Assembly: GCA_947478405.1 (NCBI GenBank)
Contig: CANJVX010000009.1
Location: 19,810 to 83,809, forward strand
DNA from: Beijerinckiaceae bacterium
Lineage (GTDB): Bacteria; Pseudomonadota; Alphaproteobacteria; Rhizobiales; Beijerinckiaceae
Length of the DNA stretch: 64,000 nt
Reading direction: 5' to 3'
In this document: positions 1-8,985 of the stretch, piece by piece
Layout: each line of letters begins with the position of its first letter
Position numbering within the stretch: the stretch's first letter is position 1
Position numbers and translations under genes: made by a program
Notes under the pieces: generated by a model
The model's input: only the letters and a program-made list of their open reading frames with translations
Database searches by the model: none
Told to the model about the DNA's origin: nothing

Positions 1-1
1 G

Positions 2-427
2 CGCAACTTTCCTGGTCACCTTACCTTTGTCGAAGCCAATGCGGAAGAACTGCCGCTGCCGGACAAAACGTTCGATGCCTATACGATTGCTTTCGGGATC
101 CGCAATGTGCCTCGGATCGACCGCGCTTTGTCGGAAGCCTATCGCGTGCTCAAGCGCGGCGGCCGTTTCCTCTGTCTGGAATTTTCCAGCGTTGATATTC
201 CTGGCCTCGACAAGTTTTATGATGCCTATTCATTTACCGTCATTCCGGCCATGGGCAAGGCCGTAACGGGTGACGGCCATCCCTATCGCTATCTCGTCGA
301 ATCCATCCGCAAATTTCCGCATCCGGAAGTCTTCCGGGATATGATCGAAGAAGCGGGTTTTCGTCGCGCATCCTACACGCGTTTGACGGGCGGCGTGGTT
401 GCTATTCACTCGGGTTGGAAGCTTTAA
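2..427 (+). CDS. ubiE: UbiE/COQ5 C-methyltransferase, 3' part
   Basis: The frame is open from base 2, so the 5' end lies outside the window. The visible part is the C-terminal half of a class I SAM-dependent methyltransferase. It carries the UbiE/COQ5 stretches [24 protein letters not shown] and a C-terminal [14 protein letters not shown]. The family methylates the ring carbon of demethylubiquinone or demethylmenaquinone in respiratory quinone synthesis. Only 3 bases separate its stop from ubiB, so the two are probably co-transcribed. Family assignment is firm; the quinone type made by this organism cannot be read from the sequence. Confidence 0.95.
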   Translation, partial: RNFPGHLTFVEANAEELPLPDKTFDAYTIAFGIRNVPRIDRALSEAYRVLKRGGRFLCLEFSSVDIPGLDKFYDAYSFTVIPAMGKAVTGDGHPYRYLVESIRKFPHPEVFRDMIEEAGFRRASYTRLTGGVVAIHSGWKL

Positions 428-430
428 GGC

Positions 431-2005
431 ATGGCATTCTTCAGCACGGCCGGACATTTCTTGCGTCTCGCGCGTGCGGGTTTTGTGTTGGCGCGTGAGG
501 GCGTATTCGTCGATGTCGAGCCGGCCTTATTGCCTGCTGCTGCTCGTCTGCCTATGGCATTTGCACGTCTTATCGCGCGTGGCGGAGGCGCTCTGCATAC
601 TGCACGTCTTGCGGTCGCAATTAGCAGACTTGGTCCGTCCTACGTGAAGCTTGGACAGTTCCTCGCCACACGCCCCGACGTCGTTGGCCCAAAAATCGTG
701 CGTGATCTTGAATTTCTACAAGATCGCATGGAACCTTTTTCTCAGGAAATTGCCGAACAACAGGTTTCAAAAGCTTTTGGTCGGCCCCTTACTGATATTT
801 ACACGAGTTTTGGGCCATCTGTTGCCGCCGCTTCCATCGCACAGGTGCATCGCGCATGTGTGAGCGATGCGAATGGCGAACGCGATGTCGCAGTTAAAGT
901 CCTTCGTCCGGGTGTGCAGGTGCGTTTCGCTCGTGATCTATCGGACATGTATGCAGCCGCGCGTTTTGTGCAGGAGCATTTTCCCGGAGCGGATCGCCTG
1001 CGTCCCATCGAAGTAGTCGATACACTTGAACGCTCTGTACGTATGGAGATGGATTTCCGTCTTGAAGCGGCTGCCGCGTCAGAATTTGCCGAGAATGTTG
1101 CGGATGATCCAGACTTCAGAATTCCACAAGTTGACTGGGATCGCACGACCAAGGAAGTTCTGACGCTCGAATGGATCGACGGCATTCCCTTGACTGATCT
1201 TGATGCATTGGAGCGCGCCGGGCATGATCTGCCGCGCCTTGGTCGCATCGTAATTCAGTCTTTTCTCCGTCATGCTCTGCGCGATGGTTTCTTCCATGCA
1301 GATATGCATCAGGGAAACCTTTTTGCTGACCCGCAAGGGCGTCTTGTTGCGGTCGATTTCGGGATCACGGGTCGGCTGGGCCTGAAGGAGCGTCGCTTCC
1401 TCGCCGAAATTCTCTATGGGTTTATCACACGTAACTATCGGCGCGTAGCTGAAGTCCATTTCGAGGCTGGCTATGTCCCTGAGACATTTAGCGTCGATGA
1501 TTTTGCGCAGGCCGTCCGTGCCATCGGCGAACCGATCCATTCGCGCACAGCCGATCAGATTTCTATGGCACGGTTATTGACGCTTCTCTTCGAAATTACG
1601 GCGATTTTCGAAATGAAAACGCGTACCGAACTTGTTATGCTTCAAAAGACGATGGTAGTAGTCGAAGGTGTCGGCCGCCGGCTCGATCCCAAGCTCGATC
1701 TCTGGTCAACCGCTGAGCCCGTGGTGCGGTCGTGGATCGAAGAAAATCTCGGTCCACGCGGGAAGATCGAAGATTTTGGCCGTAACCTTTCGGCCATTGC
1801 GCGTTTTGCCAACGATTTTCCCAATGTTCTCCTGCGTGGCGAGCGTTTGGTCGAGAGACTTGAAAAATTATCTGCAGACGGGTTCGATCTTTCGAGCAAG
1901 ACAGTGGAGCGGATCGGTCGGGCTGAAGGACAGCGTGCGCGTTTCGGTCATGTCGCGCTCTGGGCAATTGCCATTCTTTTGGCGATTGCCATCTGGCTGC
2001 GCTGA
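431..2005 (+). CDS. ubiB: Ubiquinone biosynthesis kinase-like protein UbiB
   Basis: A 524-residue ABC1/UbiB atypical kinase-like protein, the usual length. Visible hallmarks are the inhibitory KxGQ motif (KLGQ near residues 73-76), the alanine-rich loop AAASIAQVH (132-140) that replaces the usual glycine loop, a conserved lysine in AVKV (156), HADMHQGN (289-296) and the metal-binding DFG (309-311). The last 20 residues form a hydrophobic membrane anchor. UbiB supports ubiquinone synthesis at the inner membrane, probably as an ATPase or lipid-extraction factor. It sits directly behind ubiE and 17 bases before coaBC, consistent with one operon. Confidence 0.96.
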   Translation: MAFFSTAGHFLRLARAGFVLAREGVFVDVEPALLPAAARLPMAFARLIARGGGALHTARLAVAISRLGPSYVKLGQFLATRPDVVGPKIVRDLEFLQDRMEPFSQEIAEQQVSKAFGRPLTDIYTSFGPSVAAASIAQVHRACVSDANGERDVAVKVLRPGVQVRFARDLSDMYAAARFVQEHFPGADRLRPIEVVDTLERSVRMEMDFRLEAAAASEFAENVADDPDFRIPQVDWDRTTKEVLTLEWIDGIPLTDLDALERAGHDLPRLGRIVIQSFLRHALRDGFFHADMHQGNLFADPQGRLVAVDFGITGRLGLKERRFLAEILYGFITRNYRRVAEVHFEAGYVPETFSVDDFAQAVRAIGEPIHSRTADQISMARLLTLLFEITAIFEMKTRTELVMLQKTMVVVEGVGRRLDPKLDLWSTAEPVVRSWIEENLGPRGKIEDFGRNLSAIARFANDFPNVLLRGERLVERLEKLSADGFDLSSKTVERIGRAEGQRARFGHVALWAIAILLAIAIWLR

Positions 2006-2022
2006 GAGGACGAGGTAGGCGG

Positions 2023-3270
2023 ATGAGCGCGATTGAACGCAGCCTTGATGGAAAGCGTATCCTGCTGATTATAGGCGGCGGGATTGCAGCCTATAAATCG
2101 CTTGATTTGATCCGTCGCCTTCGCGAACGGGGGGCCAGTGTCCGGCCCGTTTTGACAGCGGCCGGAAAGCAGTTTGTCACCGCCTTGTCGGTAGCCAGTC
2201 TTGCTGGGGCCTCGGTCCATGAAGATTTGTTTTCCCTGACCGAAGAAGCAGACATGGGCCATATTGAACTTTCGCGCGCTGCCGACCTCATCGTTGTTGC
2301 GCCTGCTACAGCTGACCTGTTGGCCAGGGCCGCTAACGGGCTTGCAAATGATTTAGCCTCGACGCTGTTGCTCGCGACCGACAAGAAAGTATTAATGGCT
2401 CCTGCCATGAATCTTCGCATGTGGCTTCATCCCGCGACATGTCGCAACGTCATGCAATTGCAGTCTGATGGCGTGCTGTTTGCGGGTCCAGCCGACGGCG
2501 AAATGGCGTGCGGCGAATTCGGACCTGGCCGAATGGTTGAGCCCATCGATATTATTGAAGCTATTGAGAGTGCCATTGGCAGTGATACGGCAATTCTCTT
2601 GCCCGGCGCTCCACTGGCGGGTCGCAAGATTGTGATCACGTCCGGCCCCACGCATGAACCGATCGATCCGGTTCGCTACATTGCTAATCGCTCATCAGGT
2701 AGGCAAGGTCATGCTATTGCTAAGGCAGCGATGCGGGCCGGTGCGAAAGTGGTTCTGATCAGCGGACCTGTTTCTATTTCGGATCCTGCTGGCGTCGAAA
2801 CAATTCATGTTGAGACAGCACAAGAGATGCTGGAAGCGGTTCGGGCGCATCTACCTGCGGATATTTATGTTGGCGCTGCGGCAGTCGCGGACTGGCGTGT
2901 TGAAAATGCGGGAGAGCAGAAGATCAAAAAGTCCCCTTCGGGCGGACCCCTTCTTCAGTTTTCTGAAAACCCCGATATTCTGGCACATGTGGCAAAGGCA
3001 GGGAAAAGTCGCCCCGCTCTCGTGGTCGGGTTTGCCGCGGAAACACAAAATGTGATTGCCTATGCGCAAGACAAGTTGGGGCGCAAAAAATGCGATCTCA
3101 TTGTCGCTAATGATGTGAGCGCTGAAATGGGCGTGATGGGTGGAACGCAGAACAGTGTGCATCTGGTTTCAGCGCTGGGCGTCGAGTCTTGGGATAGGCT
3201 TGACAAGGAAGAAGTGGCTCGTCGACTGGTGACTGTCTTCGCTGATCTGCTTGAGAAAGGCGGCCGTTGA
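2023..3270 (+). CDS. coaBC: Bifunctional phosphopantothenoylcysteine decarboxylase/synthetase
   Basis: A 415-residue two-domain Dfp/CoaBC protein making 4'-phosphopantetheine for coenzyme A. The N-terminal flavoprotein (CoaC) half has GGGIAAYKS (18-26), catalytic His80 in [20 protein letters not shown], the PAMN motif (127-130) and the conserved cysteine in MACGE (Cys163). The CoaB half starts near 200 with [17 protein letters not shown] and contains AAVADW (286-291) and the lysine-rich KIKK (300-303). Both halves look complete. The start ATG has gaggacgaggt upstream. Its stop overlaps the dut start by one base, so translation is probably coupled. Confidence 0.97.
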   Translation: MSAIERSLDGKRILLIIGGGIAAYKSLDLIRRLRERGASVRPVLTAAGKQFVTALSVASLAGASVHEDLFSLTEEADMGHIELSRAADLIVVAPATADLLARAANGLANDLASTLLLATDKKVLMAPAMNLRMWLHPATCRNVMQLQSDGVLFAGPADGEMACGEFGPGRMVEPIDIIEAIESAIGSDTAILLPGAPLAGRKIVITSGPTHEPIDPVRYIANRSSGRQGHAIAKAAMRAGAKVVLISGPVSISDPAGVETIHVETAQEMLEAVRAHLPADIYVGAAAVADWRVENAGEQKIKKSPSGGPLLQFSENPDILAHVAKAGKSRPALVVGFAAETQNVIAYAQDKLGRKKCDLIVANDVSAEMGVMGGTQNSVHLVSALGVESWDRLDKEEVARRLVTVFADLLEKGGR

Positions 3271-3746
3271 TGGGCGTCGACATCAACGTGAAGCGGCTGC
3301 CGCATGGCGCTGATTTGCCCTTGCCTGTTTATCAGACATCGTCGGCAGCCGGCTTGGATCTTGTTGCGGCGATTTCTGTCAATGTGCGGTTAGTGCTCCA
3401 GCCTGGCGGCCGTGATCTTATTCCGACTGGCCTGGCGATTGAATTGCCTGAAGGCTTCGAGGCGCAGATCAGGCCGCGCTCGGGTCTGGCCCTTAAGCAC
3501 GGTGTCACGCTTGTGAACACGCCGGGCACGATAGATGCGGATTACCGTGGCGAGATTTGTGTGATCGTGATTAACCACGGTTCAGAGCCTTTTGAGATTG
3601 TCCGGGGCGATAGGATTGCCCAGATGATCGTGGCGCCTGTGGTTCAGGCTCGGCTTGTCGAAGTCGATCAGCTGTCTTCGTCTCAACGAGGCGCTGGGGG
3701 GTTCGGCTCGACCGGCGTGTCGCATTCGAAACGGAGTTCCGAATGA
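3270..3746 (+). CDS. dut: dUTP diphosphatase
   Basis: A 158-residue trimeric dUTPase that hydrolyses dUTP to dUMP and PPi. All five family motifs are present: AAGLDL (26-31), PRSGLAL (69-75), the uracil-binding [13 protein letters not shown] (83-95), RGDRIAQ (112-118) and the C-terminal glycine-rich [10 protein letters not shown] (140-149). I chose ATG at 3270, which overlaps the coaBC TGA by one base. An in-frame TTG one codon earlier (3267) is possible but less likely. The coaBC-dut pairing is common in bacteria. Confidence 0.97.
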   Translation: MGVDINVKRLPHGADLPLPVYQTSSAAGLDLVAAISVNVRLVLQPGGRDLIPTGLAIELPEGFEAQIRPRSGLALKHGVTLVNTPGTIDADYRGEICVIVINHGSEPFEIVRGDRIAQMIVAPVVQARLVEVDQLSSSQRGAGGFGSTGVSHSKRSSE

Positions 3747-4192
3747 TATTACTTTCGCGTCGCAGCCAATTGGCTATTGCTGCCGTTGTCGACGTGGCCC
3801 TCCATGCTCGGCCTTCACCGGTAGCCGCTAAATCTCTTGCCGCGCGTCATAGCCTTCCCCCGCGCCATTTGGAGACGCTGCTCCAAGCTTTGGTCAAGGC
3901 CGGCATTTTGAAGGGAGTTCGTGGACCACGCGGCGGCTATGAGCTCGCCAAGGAGCGCCGCCGGATTACGGCTGGGGAGATCGTTCGCGCAGCCATGGCG
4001 GACGGTGCTGAGGATATGGACACCGCTCCGAACTCGCGGCTCGTCGAACAGGTCATCCACCCGCTTGTAGAACAGGCTGGTCAGCTTTTCCTGAATCAAC
4101 TTGATGCGGTCACCGTAGAGGAACTTTGCCGGAAATCCGGCGAAAAGGATGTTTTCGAGGGAATTGATGTTGGAGCTGATTTTACGATTTGA
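3743..4192 (+). CDS. Rrf2-family transcriptional regulator, probable cysteine-metabolism regulator
   Basis: A 149-residue Rrf2/IscR-type winged-helix protein. It has the N-terminal [19 protein letters not shown], the helix-turn-helix region to about residue 60 and the family signature GPRGGYELA (61-69). It has a single cysteine (about 129), so the three-cysteine [Fe-S] ligand set of IscR and RsrR is absent. That resembles CymR-type members, which sense cysteine supply with CysK. The ATG overlaps the dut stop by four bases. The gene lies 83 bp before cysK, so control of cysK is a reasonable inference but is not shown by the sequence. Confidence 0.88.
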   Translation: MILLSRRSQLAIAAVVDVALHARPSPVAAKSLAARHSLPPRHLETLLQALVKAGILKGVRGPRGGYELAKERRRITAGEIVRAAMADGAEDMDTAPNSRLVEQVIHPLVEQAGQLFLNQLDAVTVEELCRKSGEKDVFEGIDVGADFTI

Positions 4193-4275
4193 AATGGCAA
4201 TAGACAAAATACATCGACTGAATTTGTGAAATAGATTAAAGCTAGGACACATTTTGAAGACGAGGGAGAGCTCTC

Positions 4276-5238
4276 ATGACCGACATTTCTCGCCCCGGCC
4301 GCGGCCGCATCTACGACAATATAACTGCGACGATTGGCGACACGCCGCTGGTGCGCCTTCAGCGCCTAGCCAAAGAGCGTGGCGTCAAAGCGAACCTGAT
4401 TGCCAAGCTGGAGTTTTTTAACCCGATTTCCAGTGTTAAAGATCGCATCGGCGTTTCAATGATCGACGCGCTCGAGGCAGCAGGAAAGATCGACCCCGCG
4501 CGCACTGTTCTGATCGAACCGACTTCGGGCAATACAGGCATTGCACTGGCTTTTGTCGCCGCTGCGCGAGGATACAAACTCATTATCGTTATGCCAGAGA
4601 GCATGTCGATCGAGCGACGCAAGATGCTGGCCTTGCTCGGAGCAGAACTGGTTCTCACCCCCGCCGCACAGGGTATGAAAGGTGCGATTGCTAAGGCACA
4701 GGAGCTCGTCGCGACAACACCCGGTGCTATCATTCCTCAACAATTCGAAAATTCGGCCAATCCTGAAATTCATCGCAAGACTACGGCGGAAGAAATCTGG
4801 AACGATATGAATGGTAATGTTGACGTCTTCATCTCGGGCGTTGGAACGGGCGGCACTATTACTGGTGTCGGGCAAGTTCTGAAGCAGCGCAAGCCGAGTG
4901 TGAAGATCATCGCTGTGGAGCCTGAAGATTCTCCGATCCTATCAGGCGGGCAACCCGGTCCTCACAAGATACAGGGGATTGGCGCGGGTTTTGTGCCCAC
5001 AATCCTTGATCGTTCCATTATTGATGAAGTGGTGACCGTTGGTAATCAGACCGCTTTCGACATAGCACGTCAGCTTGCGCGTATTGAAGGTATTCCAGTT
5101 GGCATATCTTCTGGCGCCGCTGTAGCTGCCGCGCTTGAGGTTGGTGCACGCCCGGAGATGGCCGGGAAAAATATTGTCATTATCATTCCCTCCTTTGCCG
5201 AGCGCTATCTTTCAACAGCGCTTTTTGAAGGGCTTTGA
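4276..5238 (+). CDS. cysK: Cysteine synthase A (O-acetylserine sulfhydrylase)
   Basis: A 320-residue fold-type II PLP enzyme that makes L-cysteine from O-acetylserine and sulfide. The PLP lysine is Lys55 in NPISSVKDR. The substrate loop TSGNTGIA is at about 83-90, the phosphate-binding GTGGTITG near 190 and the C-terminal PLP-contact SSGAA near 280. Length matches CysK. The start is preceded by gagggagag, a good ribosome-binding site. The 83-bp gap from the Rrf2 gene is the likely promoter. A strong terminator follows. Confidence 0.96.
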   Translation: MTDISRPGRGRIYDNITATIGDTPLVRLQRLAKERGVKANLIAKLEFFNPISSVKDRIGVSMIDALEAAGKIDPARTVLIEPTSGNTGIALAFVAAARGYKLIIVMPESMSIERRKMLALLGAELVLTPAAQGMKGAIAKAQELVATTPGAIIPQQFENSANPEIHRKTTAEEIWNDMNGNVDVFISGVGTGGTITGVGQVLKQRKPSVKIIAVEPEDSPILSGGQPGPHKIQGIGAGFVPTILDRSIIDEVVTVGNQTAFDIARQLARIEGIPVGISSGAAVAAALEVGARPEMAGKNIVIIIPSFAERYLSTALFEGL

Positions 5239-5258
5239 AACCTCCCGACATATATATG

Positions 5259-5288
5259 AAAAGGGGCGCCACTTGTGGCGCCCCTTTT
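5259..5288 (+). terminator. Rho-independent terminator after cysK
   Basis: A perfect 12-bp inverted repeat, AAAAGGGGCGCC and GGCGCCCCTTTT, has a 6-base loop. The T-run of the right arm completes a classical terminator 20 bp after the cysK stop. The symmetric A/T runs could let it work in both directions. Confidence 0.93.
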
Positions 5289-5345
5289 CATTTTCACTAT
5301 CCTGCATTAGCCATGGCCCTGTAAGATTTTTGAGGATCGTGGCGC

Positions 5346-6116
5346 ATGACTTATAAAACCGTTCTGACCGAAACCCATGGACCCGTACGCCTCCTTCGTC
5401 TCAATAGGCCAGAGGCGCTGAATGCGCTGAACATTCAGCTGATCAAAGATCTCAATGCCGCTCTGGACGACGCTGAGGCGGACCCCGACATTCGCAGCAT
5501 CGTGCTGACCGGGTCGGAAAAGGCGTTTGCAGCTGGGGCTGACGTAAAGGAGATGCAATCTCAATCCTATCTGGACGCCTATCTTAGTGATTTCGTTTCT
5601 AGCTGGGAGCGTATCACGCGGGTCCGTAAGCCCGTGATTGCAGCGGTCGCAGGTTTTGCGTTGGGTGGCGGCTCTGAGCTAGCAATGATGTGCGATTTCA
5701 TCCTAGCGGCCGATACAGCCAAATTCGGTCAACCGGAGATTAAGCTCGGGATCCTGCCAGGGGCCGGGGGCACCCAACGCCTGACCCATCTCGTCGGCAA
5801 GTCCAAGGCCATGGAAATGTGCCTGACTGGGCGGCTCATGGACGCCACAGAGGCAGAGCGGGCCGGATTGGTCTCGCGGGTGGTCCCTGCCCAAGAGCTA
5901 ATCCCCGAAGCGATTAAAGTGGCCCAAGCCATCGCCGCCATGTCCCTGCCAGCGGTTATGATGGCTAAAGAATGCGTCAATAGGGCCTATGAAACGACCC
6001 TGAGCGAAGGAATCCGGTTTGAAAGGCGCGTTTTTTACGCAACATTTGCAACGCCCGACCAGCAAGAGGGCATGCAGGCCTTTGTTGAAAAGCGTCCGCC
6101 CGCTTTCAAGAGCTGA
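5346..6116 (+). CDS. Enoyl-CoA hydratase
   Basis: A 256-residue crotonase-superfamily protein with the pattern of short-chain enoyl-CoA hydratases, which add water to trans-2-enoyl-CoA in beta-oxidation. It has [11 protein letters not shown] (oxyanion hole, about 59-69), [13 protein letters not shown] with catalytic Glu111, and [18 protein letters not shown] with catalytic Glu131. Both glutamates are retained, so hydratase activity is expected. It follows the cysK terminator and has its own ATG with a weak ribosome-binding site. A crotonase gene before rpsT-dnaA is a familiar arrangement in Rhizobiales. The exact substrate range is not predictable. Confidence 0.92.
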   Translation: MTYKTVLTETHGPVRLLRLNRPEALNALNIQLIKDLNAALDDAEADPDIRSIVLTGSEKAFAAGADVKEMQSQSYLDAYLSDFVSSWERITRVRKPVIAAVAGFALGGGSELAMMCDFILAADTAKFGQPEIKLGILPGAGGTQRLTHLVGKSKAMEMCLTGRLMDATEAERAGLVSRVVPAQELIPEAIKVAQAIAAMSLPAVMMAKECVNRAYETTLSEGIRFERRVFYATFATPDQQEGMQAFVEKRPPAFKS

Positions 6117-6262
6117 TTTACCCGAAGCAGCTCAGATTCTCTGCCACATTGCATTGACGACCGGCGAGCTTCCCGTCTATAAGCCGCAATCTTCTGCGCC
6201 CATGTGGTGCGGACAAGAATTTCTCTGGCCCTTACGAGTGGCCAATCCTTCGAGGAACACCA

Positions 6263-6529
6263 ATGGCGAATACCTCCTCGGCCAAGAAGGCCGTCAGAAA
6301 GATCGAGCGCCGCACGGCCGTCAATCGCGCCCGCCGTAGCCAGATGCGTACTTTCGTTCGCAAAGTCGAAGAAGCTCTCGCTTCGGGTGATGCGAATGCC
6401 GCTCAGGCCGCGCTTGCTGACGCTGAGCCGCTGATGATGCGCGCTGCTCAAAAGGGCATCCTTCACAAGAATACAGCGTCGCGCAAAATCTCCCGCCTCA
6501 GCACCCGCGTTAAAACACTCGCGAAGTAA
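6263..6529 (+). CDS. rpsT: 30S ribosomal protein S20
   Basis: An 88-residue, very basic protein starting [21 protein letters not shown], the standard S20 N-terminus. The rest forms long helices that bind the 5' and 3' minor domains of 16S rRNA early in 30S assembly. It is preceded by a 146-bp gap after the enoyl-CoA hydratase gene and followed by a clear terminator, so it is probably monocistronic. Confidence 0.97.
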   Translation: MANTSSAKKAVRKIERRTAVNRARRSQMRTFVRKVEEALASGDANAAQAALADAEPLMMRAAQKGILHKNTASRKISRLSTRVKTLAK

Positions 6530-6558
6530 GCCTGCTTTAAAAAGAGCGGACTGAATTT

Positions 6559-6585
6559 AAAAAGCTCGGCAATGCCGGGCTTTTT
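6559..6585 (+). terminator. Rho-independent terminator after rpsT
   Basis: The stem AGCTCGGC/GCCGGGCT (one T-G pair) has a 3-base loop AAT. It is flanked by A and T runs ending in TTTTT, 30 bp after the rpsT stop. Confidence 0.9.
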
Positions 6586-7372
6586 GCATTTCAAAACGCA
6601 AATTGCGAGCGAGGCACACTCTCGACTATTTCTTTTTGCGCGGTCAGGCAGCACAGCTGAAATCCAAGAGATTCAATAGGTTGTTGGATAAGCATTAATG
6701 GACTGAAGAATCGTGCCGCTTGACATTCGCAAGACGCCTTCAGCAGTGCCAACTCCCCCGCATTGCACCGATAGAACAGGATCACTCGTGAGCACTTCGT
6801 TGTTCCCAAGAATCAAGCATTTATGCACGTCAATCCAGATTCTTTTGTTTCTTTCGCAAGTTAACGGCTGTCATCAAAAAACGAATTCGATGCATTTTGT
6901 TGCGGAGACGGAAGGCGCTGTGTAAGAGTTTGTCCAGAGAGAACGAGCGCGGTGCGGGGTAGAAAAATCTTCCGAAACAAGAAGCGACGCTCAGGCACCG
7001 AGAAATCGGAATAGTGTTGCTCAAAGCGGATCCTTATAAGCGGCAGCTTATAACATTTTGAAGAATTGGACCTGTGGCTCGGAGCCACAGAAGGGGGCAT
7101 CATGACTTTTACGCCGAACAGGAATTTTATAGCGTTCTGGGATCTGCATGGCTTTAGCCTGTACGGTACGCTCATGTTCAGCGGCGTTGAAGCGGGTATG
7201 AAATTGTCATCTAAAATGGGCCATTTTGGCGCACGGGACTACCTTGCAAAAACGCATATAGCTGATCGCCTAACTTAAGAAGGCGTCGGTTACGCCACTC
7301 CGCATATGGAGTGGATCAGCTTGCGTTGTCACGCATTGTGGCTTCCGTTCGGGGTAGTTGCCTCGACGTTTG
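6586..7372. other. Non-coding dnaA upstream region, rich in palindromes
   Basis: No credible gene is seen in this stretch before dnaA. It holds several perfect inverted repeats: TTATAAGC with 4-base spacer (7034-7053), CTGTGGCTC with 1-base spacer (7072-7090), AAAATGG with 1-base spacer (7213-7227), GGCGT with 5-base loop (7282-7296) and CCACTCC with 6-base loop (7295-7314). It also has four GANTC sites (6670, 6708, 6810, 6838) and one DnaA-box-like TTATGCACG (6821-6829). A 58-codon frame at 7102-7278 has a GGGGG before its ATG, but its protein resembles nothing I recognise. The region is probably the dnaA promoter and leader. Confidence 0.6.
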
Positions 7373-8914
7373 ATGATTGAGAATAAATCAATGCTGAAAC
7401 CCGGTCTCGATTCTGTTCAGGCTGCGTCGATCGTCCCTGAAAAATCTGACGGCTCCGTCGCCATGGATCATTCTGAGGCATGGCAGCGCGTCTGCCGCCG
7501 TTTGCGCGCTGAAGTTGGAGAGGACGTTTTCAATTCCTGGTTTGGTCGCCTTGAGTTGGATGAAGTTCATGACGATGTCGCGCGCCTCTCAGTCCCAACA
7601 AAATTTCTCAAAAGCTGGATCCAGTCCCACTATACAGACCGTATTGTGGCGGCTCTGGGCTCTGAGCTGCCGGGCATAGCGTCTTTGGCGATTGCCGTGC
7701 GCACATCCGGCCGCATTGCCCAGCAGCGCCCCATCGAAACTCCCTCAGCTCGCATGGATGAGAACTCCGCCCGGATTGCTACCAATATTTTTGCGCCGGC
7801 CAGCGCGGTGACGCCACGTCGCGACCATGAAATTTCGGCTCGTGATGCCAAACATATCGAGAGTGAAGCGCTTGGGGGTTCTCCCCTCGACCGGCGATTG
7901 ACCTTTTCGAGCTTCTTGGTTGGCAAATCAAACCAGCTGGCTCATGCCGCAGCTCAGCGTATCGCCCAGGCACCCGCCTCCGAGACGCCGATTTATAATC
8001 CACTCTATATCCATGCCTCTGTCGGCCTAGGGAAGACCCATCTCATCCAGGCCGTTGCCCATTGCGCGAGCGAAGCAGGTCGCCGGGTCATTTATCTGAC
8101 CGCCGAAAAGTTTATGTATGGCTTTGTGTCGGCGCTCAAGGCGCAGACGGCAATTGCCTTTAAGGAAAAACTGCGTGCGATTGACGTCCTCGTCATCGAC
8201 GACGTGCAATTCCTGCAGGGCAAGTCGATACAGCAGGAATTCTGTCACACGCTCAATGCGCTGATTGATGCTGGACGCCAGGTCGTGATCGCAGCTGATC
8301 GTCCGCCATCTGACCTTGAAAGCCTTGAAGAACGCGTCCGCTCCCGTCTTGCCGGCGGCCTTTGCGTCGAAATGGGCTCGCTTGATGAAGCTCTTCGGGT
8401 GAAAATTCTGGAAACGCGCATCGCGGCCGCCCGCATTGCTCAGCCGACGTTCGAAGTGCCTAGCGCAGTCGTGACGCTTGTTGCGCGCTCTATTCAGACG
8501 AATGGGCGCGACCTTGATGGTGCGGTCAATCGCCTGCTCGCCCATGTCACGTTAACTGGCGCGCCGCTTACGGTTGAGACGGCGGAGATTGCGATACGCG
8601 ACCTTGTTCGTACGCGTGAGCCTAAGCGCGTGAAGATTGAAGACATCCAAAAGCTCGTTGCTACACATTTCAATGTCAGCCGTGCCGATATTTTGTCTTC
8701 ACGTCGCACAGCAACTGTCGTGCGGCCGCGTCAGATCGCCATGTATTTGGCAAAAGTTTTAACGCTCCGTTCGTTGCCAGAAATAGGCCGTCGTTTTGGT
8801 GGCCGCGATCACACAACAGTGCTTCATGCCGTGCGCAAGATCGAAGGTCTGGCCAATAATGATGGCCAGCTCAATGAAGAGCTGGAGCTCTTGAAGCGGA
8901 TGCTGATGGATTGA
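7373..8914 (+). CDS. dnaA: Chromosomal replication initiator DnaA
   Basis: DnaA, about 513 residues from this ATG. The conserved N-terminal domain begins at [22 protein letters not shown] variable linker follows, then the AAA+ core with Walker A in GLGKTH, Walker B in [10 protein letters not shown] and the arginine-finger region. The C-terminal helix-turn-helix signature [16 protein letters not shown] binds DnaA boxes. It initiates replication at oriC. The start is uncertain: ATGs at 7373, 7391 and 7463 and a TTG at 7358 are in frame, and none has a strong ribosome-binding site. The 7463 ATG matches the shorter N-termini of some rhizobial DnaA proteins. It is not adjacent to dnaN here. Confidence 0.96.
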   Translation: MIENKSMLKPGLDSVQAASIVPEKSDGSVAMDHSEAWQRVCRRLRAEVGEDVFNSWFGRLELDEVHDDVARLSVPTKFLKSWIQSHYTDRIVAALGSELPGIASLAIAVRTSGRIAQQRPIETPSARMDENSARIATNIFAPASAVTPRRDHEISARDAKHIESEALGGSPLDRRLTFSSFLVGKSNQLAHAAAQRIAQAPASETPIYNPLYIHASVGLGKTHLIQAVAHCASEAGRRVIYLTAEKFMYGFVSALKAQTAIAFKEKLRAIDVLVIDDVQFLQGKSIQQEFCHTLNALIDAGRQVVIAADRPPSDLESLEERVRSRLAGGLCVEMGSLDEALRVKILETRIAAARIAQPTFEVPSAVVTLVARSIQTNGRDLDGAVNRLLAHVTLTGAPLTVETAEIAIRDLVRTREPKRVKIEDIQKLVATHFNVSRADILSSRRTATVVRPRQIAMYLAKVLTLRSLPEIGRRFGGRDHTTVLHAVRKIEGLANNDGQLNEELELLKRMLMD

Positions 8915-8933
8915 TCCTATCGACGTTCATTCG

Positions 8934-8965
8934 AAAAAAAGGCCGCTCTTAAGAGCGGCCTTTTT
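8934..8965. terminator. Bidirectional terminator between dnaA and typA
   Basis: The palindromic stem GGCCGCTCTT/AAGAGCGGCC is flanked by seven A on the left and five T on the right. It can serve both dnaA (+) and typA (-), which converge here. Confidence 0.92.
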
Positions 8966-8985
8966 AATTCCTAATCTGACAAATA

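Noticed and set aside
6821..6829. Single TTATGCACG as evidence of oriC beside dnaA
   Set aside because: One imperfect box is not an origin; retained only as possible autoregulation.
7102..7278. 58-codon frame with a GGGGG before its ATG, upstream of dnaA
   Set aside because: It overlaps the palindromes, has no family likeness and may be chance; kept only as part of the non-coding region.
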